From assembly GCA_965217095.1 (NCBI GenBank), contig OZ244235.1, forward strand, positions 3,906,001 through 3,970,000: 64,000 nt of DNA. Direction: 5' to 3'. The DNA comes from CAYNZV01 sp965217095. GTDB lineage: Bacteria > Latescibacterota > UBA2968 > UBA8231. Both the position numbers and the translations under genes were made by a program. Position 1 is the stretch's first letter. Each line of letters starts with the position of its first letter. The notes beneath the pieces were generated by a model. That model saw only the letters and a list, made by a program, of their open reading frames with translations. It had not been told where the DNA came from and searched no databases. Below are positions 42,697 through 51,159 of this stretch, one piece after another.

Positions 42697-43952
42697 GACA
42701 CATTCTGCTGGTAGCCACACTCGTCGGGTGGGCTGCCAACGTGTCCGCGGACCGGCTGCTCATTCCAATGGACCAATCACAGCGCAATCACCTCAAAGCG
42801 TACGGGGCCGCTTTTTGGGTTTTGGAACGAGGGGCTCTGGTCGAATGGCTGCTAAACTATCGCGGCGGCTCCTTTCTGCTGCAGGCCGATCAACTCATCG
42901 AACGGGAGGTGCAAATTCGTGGGGTCGGTGTTTCCCGCATCTCCGAAAGTAGAGCAGCAGCGATCTATGCAGAGGTCGATCGCGGCAACATGGAGGTCGT
43001 GCGGCTCGAAAAAGCGCCGAAAATCGCCATCTATACGCCGCCCAACTCCCAACCCTGGGACGACGCGGTGACCATGGCACTGGAGTATGCCCAGATCGAC
43101 TACGAGAAGATTTGGGACGAGGAGGTATTGCAGGGAAAGCTGAGCGAGTTCGATTGGCTGCATCTACACCACGAAGACTTCACCGGTCAGTATGGAAAAT
43201 TTTACCAAAGCGAGCGCCATCGACCCTGGTATCAAGAACAGCAGCGGCTGTACGAAGCATGGGCGCGCCGGCTCGGTTTCCAGAAAGTCTCTATGTTGAA
43301 GAAAGAGGTGGCTAGCACCATTCGCGCATACGTGGAGCAGGGTGGTTTTCTCTTTGCTATGTGCTCGGCTACCGACACCTTCGATATCGCCCTCTCCGCT
43401 AGCGGAACAGACATCGTTCACGAGGTCTACGATGGGGATCCCGCGGACGCCGATTCCCAGTCGCGGCTCGATTTCCACAACACCGTCGCCTTCGAAAACT
43501 TCCGCCTGATAGAAGATCCGTTTTATTACGAATTCTCGGACATAGACACGACGCCGACGCCGCTGTTGCAGACCCGCGGTGCCGAAGCCGACTATTTCAC
43601 TCTGTTCGAGTTCTCCGCTAAACACGATCCGGTGCCAACCATGCTGACCCAATGTCACACCAACGTAGTAAATGGATTCGTTGGGCAAACCACTGATTTT
43701 AAGCGCCAGCTGATCAAGGACTCAGTGGTAATTCTTGCCGAAGTAGAAGGGTCGGACGCCGTGCGTTATATCCATGGCCAGGTAGGCCGCGGTACTTTTA
43801 CCTTCTACGGCGGGCATGATCCCGAGGATTACCGCCACCACGTGGGCGAACCCCCGACACAGCTGACCCTGTTCCCCACTTCCCCGGGTTACCGGTTGAT
43901 TCTCAACAACGTATTGTTTCCCGCAGCCAAGAAGAAGGAACGAAAAACATGA
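42693..43952 (+). CDS. DUF4159/GATase-like exported protein (often labelled asparagine synthetase B)
   Basis: 419 aa. A signal peptide (HILLVATLVGWAANVSA) is followed by a body with LLIPMDQSQRNHLKAYG, IAIYTPPNSQPWDDAV.MALEYAQI.YEKIWD and EFDWLHLHHEDFTGQYGKF. The GGFLFAMCSATDTFDIAL stretch sits where a class I amidotransferase would have its nucleophile, and GQVGRGTFTFYGGHDPEDY follows. Relatives in FCB genomes are called asparagine synthetase B, but there is no Asn synthetase domain. It is a distant paralogue in type of the DUF4159 gene at 37216. The role is unknown. Confidence 0.75.
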   Translation: MRHILLVATLVGWAANVSADRLLIPMDQSQRNHLKAYGAAFWVLERGALVEWLLNYRGGSFLLQADQLIEREVQIRGVGVSRISESRAAAIYAEVDRGNMEVVRLEKAPKIAIYTPPNSQPWDDAVTMALEYAQIDYEKIWDEEVLQGKLSEFDWLHLHHEDFTGQYGKFYQSERHRPWYQEQQRLYEAWARRLGFQKVSMLKKEVASTIRAYVEQGGFLFAMCSATDTFDIALSASGTDIVHEVYDGDPADADSQSRLDFHNTVAFENFRLIEDPFYYEFSDIDTTPTPLLQTRGAEADYFTLFEFSAKHDPVPTMLTQCHTNVVNGFVGQTTDFKRQLIKDSVVILAEVEGSDAVRYIHGQVGRGTFTFYGGHDPEDYRHHVGEPPTQLTLFPTSPGYRLILNNVLFPAAKKKERKT

Positions 43953-44053
43953 CTGTCGACCGACGGCCAACCGCAGCTCGAGTCTGTCGACAGTCGCGAC
44001 CAGGCCTGCGCACCGCAAAGCATTCCCACGTACCAGGAGCAAGGAACCCGTGA
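43949..44053 (+). CDS. Candidate 34-aa ORF filling the gap before moxR
   Basis: ATG 43949 overlaps the preceding stop as ATGA and its own TGA (44051-44053) overlaps the moxR GTG as GTGA. AAGGAA lies 8 bases before the ATG. The peptide is Arg-rich (MTVDRRPTAARVCRQSRPGL and a further 14 residues) with no known motif. The exact overlaps suggest a translated coupling ORF. A 10-base inverted repeat lies in it. It could also be chance, as a short frame in a GC-rich region. Confidence 0.35.
   Translation: MTVDRRPTAARVCRQSRPGLRTAKHSHVPGARNP
43951..43995. repeat. 10-base perfect inverted repeat before moxR
   Basis: GACTGTCGAC (43951-43960) and GTCGACAGTC (43986-43995) are exact reverse complements 25 bases apart. 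There is no T run after it, so it is not a simple terminator. In mRNA it could form a hairpin that separates expression of moxR-DUF58 from the genes before. Confidence 0.6.
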
Positions 44054-45063
44054 GTCAGACTACGAATCGGATCGACCAGAAAGATGACGTTGAGGCGGTG
44101 GAACGGCTCACTGGAATCAGCGAGAAACTCTATGCCGAGATCGGCAAGGTGGTCATTGGCCAGAGCGACATTGTCGAGCAGCTGTTTATCGCCCTGTTGG
44201 CCGGTGGTCATTGCCTTTTGGTCGGCGTTCCGGGTCTGGCGAAGACGACCCTGATCCAGACTCTGGCCAGAAGCCTGGATCTGAGCTTCGGCCGCATTCA
44301 GTTCACCCCTGACCTGATGCCGTCCGACATAACGGGCACGGAGGTCCTGGAGGAGGATGCCGACAGCCACCGCAAGCAGTTTCGCTTTGTTCGCGGTCCC
44401 ATATTCGCCAACATCATCCTCGCCGACGAGATCAATCGGACCCCTCCCAAAACCCAGGCAGCGTTGCTGCAGGCGATGCAGGAACACGCCGTTACCGCAG
44501 GCGGCCATACCATGGGGTTGGAGGAACCCTTTTTTGTGTTGGCCACCCAAAATCCGATCGAGCAGGAAGGTACCTACCCGTTACCTGAGGCGCAGTTGGA
44601 TCGTTTCATCTTCAACCTGTGGATGGACTATCCGGACGCGAGTGAAGAAGAGGAGATCGTGCGCGTCACTACTAGCTCCGGCGGCGGCGATGTTGGGCCC
44701 GTTTTGAGTGGAGCGGAGATCGTCGAGGTCCAACAGCTGGTGCGTCGGGTACCGGTAGCCGATCACGTGGTCAGCTTCGCCGTAAACCTGGTGCGCAGCA
44801 CCCGCCCCGGTGATCCAGGCGCGCCGGACTACGTCCGCGAGCTGATCCACTGGGGAGCGGGTCCCCGCGCCTCTCAAAACCTCGTATTGACGGCGAAAGC
44901 CCGATCGATCTTACACGGACGCCACTCGGTCGCCACGGAAGACATCAAAGCCGTGGCATTGCCCGTTCTGCGCCATCGCCTGGTGGTCAATTTCCACGCC
45001 GAAGCGCAGAACGTAGGCGCCTCGGACCTCGTGCAGCGGCTTCTCGACAGCAACCCTTCCTGA
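44050..45063 (+). CDS. MoxR-family AAA+ ATPase
   Basis: 337 aa, GTG start. Walker A is LVGVPGLAKTTLIQTLA at about residue 58, followed by RIQFTPDLMPSDITGTEVL, Walker B FANIILADEINRTPPKTQAALLQAMQE, sensor 1 FVLATQNPIEQEGTYPLPEAQLDRF and a C-terminal lid with AKARSILHGRHSVATEDIKA. MoxR ATPases act as chaperones that mature or activate partner proteins, often together with VWA-domain proteins encoded beside them. Here the DUF58 gene follows after 18 bases. Confidence 0.95.
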   Translation: MSQTTNRIDQKDDVEAVERLTGISEKLYAEIGKVVIGQSDIVEQLFIALLAGGHCLLVGVPGLAKTTLIQTLARSLDLSFGRIQFTPDLMPSDITGTEVLEEDADSHRKQFRFVRGPIFANIILADEINRTPPKTQAALLQAMQEHAVTAGGHTMGLEEPFFVLATQNPIEQEGTYPLPEAQLDRFIFNLWMDYPDASEEEEIVRVTTSSGGGDVGPVLSGAEIVEVQQLVRRVPVADHVVSFAVNLVRSTRPGDPGAPDYVRELIHWGAGPRASQNLVLTAKARSILHGRHSVATEDIKAVALPVLRHRLVVNFHAEAQNVGASDLVQRLLDSNPS

Positions 45064-45081
45064 CTCGATGCGAGCGACAGC

Positions 45082-45987
45082 TTGGGAGCATCTGAAGTAA
45101 CTTCGTACCTCGATCCGGAGGTCGCTTCCCGGTTGGGCCGCCTCGATCTCGTCGCGCGGCTGGTGGTGGAGGGATTCATCACCGGATTGCACCGCAGCCC
45201 GTACCACGGTTTCTCGGCGGAATTTTCTGAACACCGGCCGTACCTGCCAGGGGACCCGGCTCGCAACATCGATTGGAAAGCGTTTGGCAAAACCGACCGG
45301 CTGTACGTAAAACAGTTCGAAGAGGAAACGAATCTAAAAGCGTATCTCGTCCTCGACATGAGCGGCTCGATGGGGTTCCAATCGGGAGGCGCCATCAGCA
45401 AGTTCCGCTACGCTTCATCATTGGCGGCGGCGCTGGCCTACCTGATGTTGCGTCAACGCGATGCCATCGGGCTGCTGCTGTTCCACGAAGAGATCGAATC
45501 CTTCGTGCCCCCCCGTTCGGTCCATAGCCATCTGCACGTCCTGCTGAAGGAGATCGGCAACGCCAAACCGGCGGCTGACACCCGCATCGGCCCCGCCTTC
45601 GAAAATCTGGTCGAGCGCATTTCCCGCCGTGGGTTGATCGTAGTGTTTTCGGACCTTCTCGATGATCCGGCGCAGGTGCTTCAGGGTCTAAGACATTTTA
45701 GGCACCGAGGTCATGAGGTTATTTTGTTTCATGTGCTGGATCCCCGCGAGCGGGACCTGAGTTTTCGCGGCAGCACCCGGTTCGTCGATCTGGAGGATCC
45801 CGATAACTCCCTCTCGACCCAACCCTGGCACGTACAACACGAGTATCGCCAGCTCATGGATGAGATGATAGCTACCTATCGCCACGGCTGCGCCGAAGCC
45901 CGAATCGACTACGTGCTCCTGGACACCGCAACCCCGTTTGACGTCGCACTTACCCGTTATCTCGTGCGCAGAAATCGGATCGGCTGA
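45082..45987 (+). CDS. DUF58 (VWA-like) protein
   Basis: 301 aa, TTG start. The DUF58 signature is clear: HRSPYHGFSAEFSEHRPYLP, GDPARNIDWKAFGKTDRLYVK, then a VWA-like metal site in LVLDMSGSMGF (DxSxS) and VVFSDLLDD. It is the usual partner of MoxR and is thought to be its adaptor or client. No BatA or BatB-type VWA membrane protein follows in this cluster, unlike in Bacteroidota. It is the last gene before the suf control region. Confidence 0.93.
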   Translation: MGASEVTSYLDPEVASRLGRLDLVARLVVEGFITGLHRSPYHGFSAEFSEHRPYLPGDPARNIDWKAFGKTDRLYVKQFEEETNLKAYLVLDMSGSMGFQSGGAISKFRYASSLAAALAYLMLRQRDAIGLLLFHEEIESFVPPRSVHSHLHVLLKEIGNAKPAADTRIGPAFENLVERISRRGLIVVFSDLLDDPAQVLQGLRHFRHRGHEVILFHVLDPRERDLSFRGSTRFVDLEDPDNSLSTQPWHVQHEYRQLMDEMIATYRHGCAEARIDYVLLDTATPFDVALTRYLVRRNRIG

Positions 45988-46046
45988 TCCACCGGCATTG
46001 GTCGCGCTGCAGATTTTGTTAGGTGTGCCGATAGCATTAAAGCGTG

Positions 46047-46060
46047 AATCTTGACTTTTT
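46047..46060 (+). promoter_or_regulatory. suf leader box 1
   Basis: AATCTTGACTTTTT, repeated exactly at 46135-46148. This copy overlaps the -35 of the suf promoter, as a repressor site would. The Rrf2 protein encoded at the end of the operon is the likely binder. Confidence 0.55.
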
Positions 46061-46079
46061 TGTACACATAGGATATTTT
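46051..46079 (+). promoter_or_regulatory. Promoter of the suf operon
   Basis: TTGACT (46051-46056), 17 bases, TATTTT (46074-46079). The start would be near 46086, giving a leader of about 120 bases before the sufB ATG at 46208. The leader begins with a hairpin and holds a second regulatory box. Confidence 0.65.
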
Positions 46080-46086
46080 GGTACTC

Positions 46087-46127
46087 CCGAGTCGCTAGCC
46101 TTTTCCGCTAACCGACTCGGCTCTTTT
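46087..46127 (+). terminator. Hairpin with T-rich tail between DUF58 and suf (terminator or attenuator)
   Basis: CCGAGTCG (46087-46094) and CGACTCGG (46113-46120) form a perfect 8-base stem around an 18-base loop, followed by CTCTTTT. It may end transcription from the MoxR-DUF58 unit. Because it lies at the predicted start of suf RNA, it may also weaken suf transcription. Confidence 0.55.
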
Positions 46128-46134
46128 GACTTAA

Positions 46135-46156
46135 AATCTTGACTTTTTGTCAAGAT
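46135..46156. promoter_or_regulatory. suf leader box 2 and palindrome (probable Rrf2 operator)
   Basis: The second AATCTTGACTTTTT copy (46135-46148) extends into a perfect palindrome, ATCTTGAC (46136-46143), five T, GTCAAGAT (46149-46156). The half-site TTGAC/GTCAA resembles the core of IscR type-1 sites (YYGACT...AGTCRR), but the spacing is two bases shorter. It lies within the predicted suf leader. Confidence 0.5.
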
Positions 46157-46207
46157 AATCGCCAGCTCACCGCAGACCTGGCGCTAACTGGGAGGTCGAG
46201 AAACCAG

Positions 46208-47674
46208 ATGACGACGGCTGAAACCGGAATCGAAGAGCTCGCAACTCAGGAATATAAGTACGGTTTTGTAACCGACATCGAAGCGGACGAAGCTCCTCCG
46301 GGTCTGGATGAGGATATCGTTCGTTTCATCTCCGCCAAGAAGGACGAGCCCGAGTTCATGCTCGAATGGCGCCTCAAAGCCTACCGAAATTGGCAAAAGA
46401 TGGACGACCCAACCCGACGCCAACCCAGCCGGCGGTGGGCCATGGTCGACTACCCGGAGATCGACTATCAGAGCATCATCTACTATTCCGCCCCAAAACA
46501 GAAGAAAGGGCCGGAAAGCCTGGATGACGTAGATCCGGAGCTGTTGGCGACTTACGAAAAGCTGGGCATACCGCTGGCGGAGCAGAAGATGTTGACGGGA
46601 GTGGCGGTGGATGCCGTGTTCGACAGCGTCTCGGTGGCCACGACCTTCAAAGAGAAACTCGGCGAGCTTGGCATCATCTTCTGTTCCTTCAGCGAGGCCG
46701 TGCAGAACCATCCCGATCTGGTCAAGAAGTACCTCGGATCCGTAGTACCCTACAACGATAATTTCTTTGCGGCCCTGAATTCAGCCGTGTTCAGCGACGG
46801 GTCGTTTGTATACATACCCAAGGGCGTTCGCTGTCCGATGGAGCTCTCAACCTACTTTCGCATCAACGCGGCAAACACCGGTCAGTTCGAACGCACGTTG
46901 ATTGTTGCCGACGAGGACAGCTACGTCAGCTACCTCGAGGGTTGCACGGCGCCCATGCGTGACGAGAATCAGTTGCACGCAGCGGTGGTGGAGCTGGTCA
47001 CGCTAGATCGAGCCCAGATCAAATACTCGACCGTGCAGAACTGGTACCCCGGCAATGCCGACGGCGTCGGTGGCATCTACAACTTTGTCACCAAACGCGG
47101 CGCCTGCCGCGGCGTCGATTCGAAGATCTCCTGGACCCAGGTTGAAACCGGATCCGCCATCACCTGGAAATACCCGAGCTGCATCCTGCAGGGAGACCGT
47201 TCTGTGGGCGAATTCTACTCCGTGGCCGTTTCGGCGCTGCGGCAGCAGGCGGATACCGGCACCAAGATGATTCACCTGGGCAAGGACACCCGGAGCACGG
47301 TTATATCCAAGGGGATATCCGCCGCGCGCGGCCAGAATACCTATAGAGGATGGGTCAACATACAGCGCAACGCGGCCAACGCCCGCAACTACACCCAATG
47401 CGACTCTATGTTGATTGGCGACCAGTGCGGAGCGCACACCTTTCCCTATATCGATGTCAAGAACACCTCTTCCCAGGTGGAGCACGAAGCCTCTACCTCG
47501 AAGATCGGTGAAGATCAAATCTTTTACTGCAATCAGCGTGGGCTGTCCACCGAGGACGCGGTATCTCTCATCGTGAACGGTTTCTGCAAAGAGGTGCTGG
47601 CCGAGCTTCCCATGGAATTCGCCGTGGAGGCGCAGAAGCTGCTGGGTATTAGCCTGGAGGGCAGCGTCGGTTAG
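46208..47674 (+). CDS. sufB: Fe-S cluster assembly scaffold subunit SufB
   Basis: 488 aa from ATG 46208, with GGGAGG 12 bases before; the frame is open from 46139 but that part overlaps the operator. Typical stretches are EYKYGFVTDIE, FSEAVQNHPDLVKKYLG, NFFAALNSAVFSDGSFVYIP, EDSYVSYLEGCTAP, and the late MLIGDQCGAHTFPYIDVKN containing the conserved Cys and His for cluster building. SufB forms the SufBC2D scaffold. It is the first gene of a seven-gene suf operon. Confidence 0.97.
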   Translation: MTTAETGIEELATQEYKYGFVTDIEADEAPPGLDEDIVRFISAKKDEPEFMLEWRLKAYRNWQKMDDPTRRQPSRRWAMVDYPEIDYQSIIYYSAPKQKKGPESLDDVDPELLATYEKLGIPLAEQKMLTGVAVDAVFDSVSVATTFKEKLGELGIIFCSFSEAVQNHPDLVKKYLGSVVPYNDNFFAALNSAVFSDGSFVYIPKGVRCPMELSTYFRINAANTGQFERTLIVADEDSYVSYLEGCTAPMRDENQLHAAVVELVTLDRAQIKYSTVQNWYPGNADGVGGIYNFVTKRGACRGVDSKISWTQVETGSAITWKYPSCILQGDRSVGEFYSVAVSALRQQADTGTKMIHLGKDTRSTVISKGISAARGQNTYRGWVNIQRNAANARNYTQCDSMLIGDQCGAHTFPYIDVKNTSSQVEHEASTSKIGEDQIFYCNQRGLSTEDAVSLIVNGFCKEVLAELPMEFAVEAQKLLGISLEGSVG

Positions 47675-47769
47675 ATACGCGCGTGGCGAATCCGAAGGGC
47701 CGTGGGCCGCCGCGCACCAGGGCTGACAAGAAACGAGTCTGGCGGTAAAAAATGATGTGGAGACCATAG

Positions 47770-48531
47770 ATGTTGAAGATCGAGAATCTGCACGCCTCTG
47801 TTGAAGGGAGCGAAATCCTGAGGGGCGTCGACCTGGCTGTTGGCCAGGGCGAGGTTCACGCCATCATGGGTCCGAATGGCTCGGGCAAGAGCACCCTGGC
47901 TCAAGTGTTGGCCGGCCATGAAGCGTACGAGGTGACCGCGGGGTCAGTAACCTACGAGGGGAACGACCTGTTGGAGATGGCTCCGGAGGAGAGGGCACGC
48001 GAGGGCCTGTTCCTCGCCTTCCAGTATCCGGTAGAGATACCCGGAGTCAATTCGACCTACTTCCTCCGCACTGGCCTTAATGAAATCCGCAAACACCGGG
48101 GGGAGGAAGAGGTCGACGCCCTGGATTTTCTGAGCCTCATTCGCGAAAAGCTCGAGTTAGTGGAGATGGATGAGAGCTTCTTGAAGCGCTCGGTCAACGA
48201 CGGTTTTTCAGGGGGCGAGAAGAAACGGCACGAGATCCTGCAGATGGCCGTCCTCGAGCCCAGGCTTGCTATTCTGGACGAGACCGACTCCGGCCTCGAC
48301 ATCGATGCCTTGCGCGTCGTAGCGGATGGCGTCAACAGGTTGCACGACGAACACAAGAGCGTCGTTGTCGTGACTCACTACCAGCGGCTTCTGGAGTACA
48401 TCGTACCCGATTTTGTCCACGTCTTGTCGGCGGGTCGTATCGTAAAGTCAGGCGGGAAAGAGCTGGCCCTGGAATTGGAGAAAAAGGGGTACGACTGGCT
48501 GCGGCAGGACGAAGTCGAGGTCGGGAACTAA
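47770..48531 (+). CDS. sufC: Fe-S cluster assembly ATPase SufC
   Basis: 253 aa. ABC ATPase with Walker A GPNGSGKSTL (about residue 36), the NDGFSGGEKKRHEILQM signature, Walker B LAILDETDSGLDIDALRVVA and VVTHYQRLLEYI. The EGSEILRGVDL start and YPVEIPGV segment are specific for SufC. It powers the SufBCD complex. The 95-base gap from sufB is the longest inside the operon and shows no clear signal. Confidence 0.97.
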   Translation: MLKIENLHASVEGSEILRGVDLAVGQGEVHAIMGPNGSGKSTLAQVLAGHEAYEVTAGSVTYEGNDLLEMAPEERAREGLFLAFQYPVEIPGVNSTYFLRTGLNEIRKHRGEEEVDALDFLSLIREKLELVEMDESFLKRSVNDGFSGGEKKRHEILQMAVLEPRLAILDETDSGLDIDALRVVADGVNRLHDEHKSVVVVTHYQRLLEYIVPDFVHVLSAGRIVKSGGKELALELEKKGYDWLRQDEVEVGN

Positions 48532-48535
48532 GCCA

Positions 48536-49894
48536 ATGGTTAGCTCACAAATCAAAAAGGCCGACCACGCCGGTCGTTACCGCCTTCTTTTTCAGGACGC
48601 CGCCAAGAGTTTGAACGGTGCGTCCACACCTCTTCTTGCCGGCACCCGGCAGGAGGCGATGGATCGATTCTTGGAGATGGGGTTTCCCACCACCCGAGAC
48701 GAAGATTGGCGGTATACCCGCCTCGATCCACTCTGGAAAACGGAGTTCGAGCCGGCGCTGGAAATACCGTCTGACCTCGTTCCGGCTGCGGAGGTCAATT
48801 CCTGGTCCCCGTTTGACGCCGCCGGTATCCAGCTGGTTTTCATCAATGGTCATTATGCCGAAGGGTTGTCCTCTACCGATCTGGTGTCCGGAGATTGGTT
48901 GGTCTGCAGTTTGGCCCAGGCGTGTGAGAAACATCCAACTCTCGTCGAACCGCACCTGAACCACCATGTTTCGTTCAAGGAGCAGGCGTTTGTCGCTCTC
49001 AACACCGCTTTTGCGCAGGACGGAGCGTTTATTCGAATCGGAAAGGGCGGCAGCTCCGAACATCCGATTCATCTGCTCTTTCTCACCACCGACGTGGACG
49101 GAAAGGTGTTCTCGTCACCCAGAAACCTGATTGTTGCCGAGGCCGGCAGTCGCGCCCGTGTCGTGGAAAGCTACGTCGGTTGCGGCCAAAATCCGTCCTT
49201 GACCAACGTGGTCAGCGAGATCGCCGTGGAAGAAGGCGCAAATCTCGACCACTACAAGATCCAACGAGGCGGAAACGGCACGATTCACCTCGACACGATG
49301 CAGATGGTCGCGTCATCCAACGCCACCTTCAAATCGACGTGTATCACCGTCGGAGGACTACTCACACGTAATAACGTCGCCACCGTTCTCGACGGCGAGG
49401 AGATCGACTCAACCTTGAACGGCCTCTACCTCGTAGACGGCGAAGAACACATCGACAACCACACCCTCATAGAACACGCCCAACCGAACTGCGGCAGCCA
49501 CGAATTTTACAAGGGTGTTTTGAGTGGATCCGCCACGGCCGCGTTCAGGGGACGTATTCTCGTCCGACGCCCGGCGCAGAAGACGGACGCCTATCAGTCC
49601 AATCAGAACCTGCTCCTTTCCGAGAAAGCCGAGGTCAATACGCGGCCGCAACTCGAGATCTATGCAGACGACGTGAAGTGCAGCCACGGGGCGACGGTCG
49701 GGCAGCTAGACGAAGACGCCATATTCTACCTGCGCTCTCGCGGCCTCGGACGGGAAATGGCAACTGATGTTTTGACCCAGGCGTTCGCCGGCGAGGTGGT
49801 TGACCGCATCGAGAACGAGCCGTTGCGAGATCTGGTATCGCGACTGGCCGCCGACAAGCTCGAGGCGGGTCGAAGCGCGAGGAGCTCCTCTTGA
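48536..49894 (+). CDS. sufD: Fe-S cluster assembly protein SufD
   Basis: 452 aa. The beta-helix core shared with SufB is seen in the late part: EHIDNHTLIEHAQPNCGSHE, KGVLSGSATAAFRGRILVRR, QNLLLSEKAEVNTRPQLEIY and DVKCSHGATVGQLDEDAIFY. The N-terminal helical part (LEMGFPTTRDEDWRYTRLDP) fits SufD. It pairs with SufB and lacks the SufB Cys motif. Its stop overlaps the TTG start of sufS. Confidence 0.95.
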   Translation: MVSSQIKKADHAGRYRLLFQDAAKSLNGASTPLLAGTRQEAMDRFLEMGFPTTRDEDWRYTRLDPLWKTEFEPALEIPSDLVPAAEVNSWSPFDAAGIQLVFINGHYAEGLSSTDLVSGDWLVCSLAQACEKHPTLVEPHLNHHVSFKEQAFVALNTAFAQDGAFIRIGKGGSSEHPIHLLFLTTDVDGKVFSSPRNLIVAEAGSRARVVESYVGCGQNPSLTNVVSEIAVEEGANLDHYKIQRGGNGTIHLDTMQMVASSNATFKSTCITVGGLLTRNNVATVLDGEEIDSTLNGLYLVDGEEHIDNHTLIEHAQPNCGSHEFYKGVLSGSATAAFRGRILVRRPAQKTDAYQSNQNLLLSEKAEVNTRPQLEIYADDVKCSHGATVGQLDEDAIFYLRSRGLGREMATDVLTQAFAGEVVDRIENEPLRDLVSRLAADKLEAGRSARSSS

Positions 49895-51159
49895 GTCAAT
49901 CAACCCTCGACATCGGCACCGAATTCACGCAGCAAGAGTTGGCCTTGGATGTGGATCTCATTCGTCGCGATTTCCCCATCCTTCAAGAGCGGGTCCGGGA
50001 CAAGCCTCTGGTCTATTTCGACAACGCCGCCACGACCCACAAACCCCAGGGCGTGCTTGCGGCCCTCGCCTCGTACTACGCGACCGAGAATTCCAACATA
50101 CACCGCGGCGTACATCACCTGAGCCAGCGAGCGACGTTCTCCTTCGAGCGAGCACGGGGTCGGGTTCACATGTTCCTGAACACCAACGACGCCAGCGAAG
50201 TGATTTTTGTTCGGGGCACTACCGAGGCGATCAATCTGGTCGCTCAGAGTTACGGCCGCGCCAACGTCAACGCAGGTGATGAGATCGTAATTTCTCACAT
50301 GGAGCACCATTCGAACATCGTTCCCTGGCAGCTTCTATGTGAGGAAAAGAATGCTCGACTTCGCGTTATTCCCGTGGACGACGAGGGCGAACTGGACATC
50401 GATGCCTTTGTGAGGCTGCTGAGCCACCGAACTCGAATCGTCGCTGTCACCCATGCCTCCAACGTGCTGGGAACGGTCAACCCCATACGCCAGATCGTCG
50501 AATCTGCACATGCCCACGGCGTTCCGGTATTTGTGGATGGGGCGCAGGCAGTGCCTCACATGCCGGTCGACGTTCAAGAGTTGGGGTGCGATTTCTACGC
50601 CTTCTCCGGACACAAATTCTTCGGGCCGACTGGTATTGGGGTGCTGTACGGAAAACACGCCCTGTTGGAGGCCATGCCCCCGTACGAGGCCGGTGGCTCA
50701 ATGATCCAATCGGTGTCGTTCGACGGGACCACCTTCGCTCCACCTCCGACGCGATTCGAAGCGGGCACGCCAAACATAGCCGGTGCTATAGGTCTCGAGG
50801 CTGCCATCGACTATTTCGACACGGTAGGCGCCGAACAGATCCACCAACACGAAGTCGCGTTGCTGGACTACGCCATCGAGCAGCTGTCCGCTGTTGACGG
50901 GCTCAGGATGATCGGAAATGCACGACACAAGGTGGGCGTCATCTCCTTTGTGATGGAATCAGCCCATCCCCACGATATAGGAACCATCCTCGACACGGAA
51001 GGCGTTGCCATCCGCACGGGACACCACTGCGCCCAACCACTCATGGAGCGCTTCAACGTGGCGGCAACGGCACGAGCATCCCTCGCTTTCTACAACACCC
51101 ATGAGGAGGTCGACGAACTGATCAAGGCATTGGGGAAACTCACGGAGGTGTTTTCGTAA
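49891..51159 (+). CDS. sufS: Cysteine desulfurase SufS
   Basis: 422 aa, TTG start with GGAG upstream inside sufD. PLP enzyme of the SufS/CsdA class: YFDNAATTHKPQGVL near the start, the HNIVPWQ-type segment, FSGHKFFGPTGIGVLYG with the PLP Lys, and TGHHCAQPLMERF with the active Cys in the short loop typical of group II. It takes sulfur from cysteine. The next gene, sufU, is the usual sulfur acceptor in such operons. Confidence 0.97.
   Translation: MSQSTLDIGTEFTQQELALDVDLIRRDFPILQERVRDKPLVYFDNAATTHKPQGVLAALASYYATENSNIHRGVHHLSQRATFSFERARGRVHMFLNTNDASEVIFVRGTTEAINLVAQSYGRANVNAGDEIVISHMEHHSNIVPWQLLCEEKNARLRVIPVDDEGELDIDAFVRLLSHRTRIVAVTHASNVLGTVNPIRQIVESAHAHGVPVFVDGAQAVPHMPVDVQELGCDFYAFSGHKFFGPTGIGVLYGKHALLEAMPPYEAGGSMIQSVSFDGTTFAPPPTRFEAGTPNIAGAIGLEAAIDYFDTVGAEQIHQHEVALLDYAIEQLSAVDGLRMIGNARHKVGVISFVMESAHPHDIGTILDTEGVAIRTGHHCAQPLMERFNVAATARASLAFYNTHEEVDELIKALGKLTEVFS

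Noticed and set aside
46139..46207. Longer N-terminus for SufB from 46139
   Set aside because: It would put the start within the palindromic box and lacks a ribosome site; ATG 46208 has GGGAGG and matches family length.
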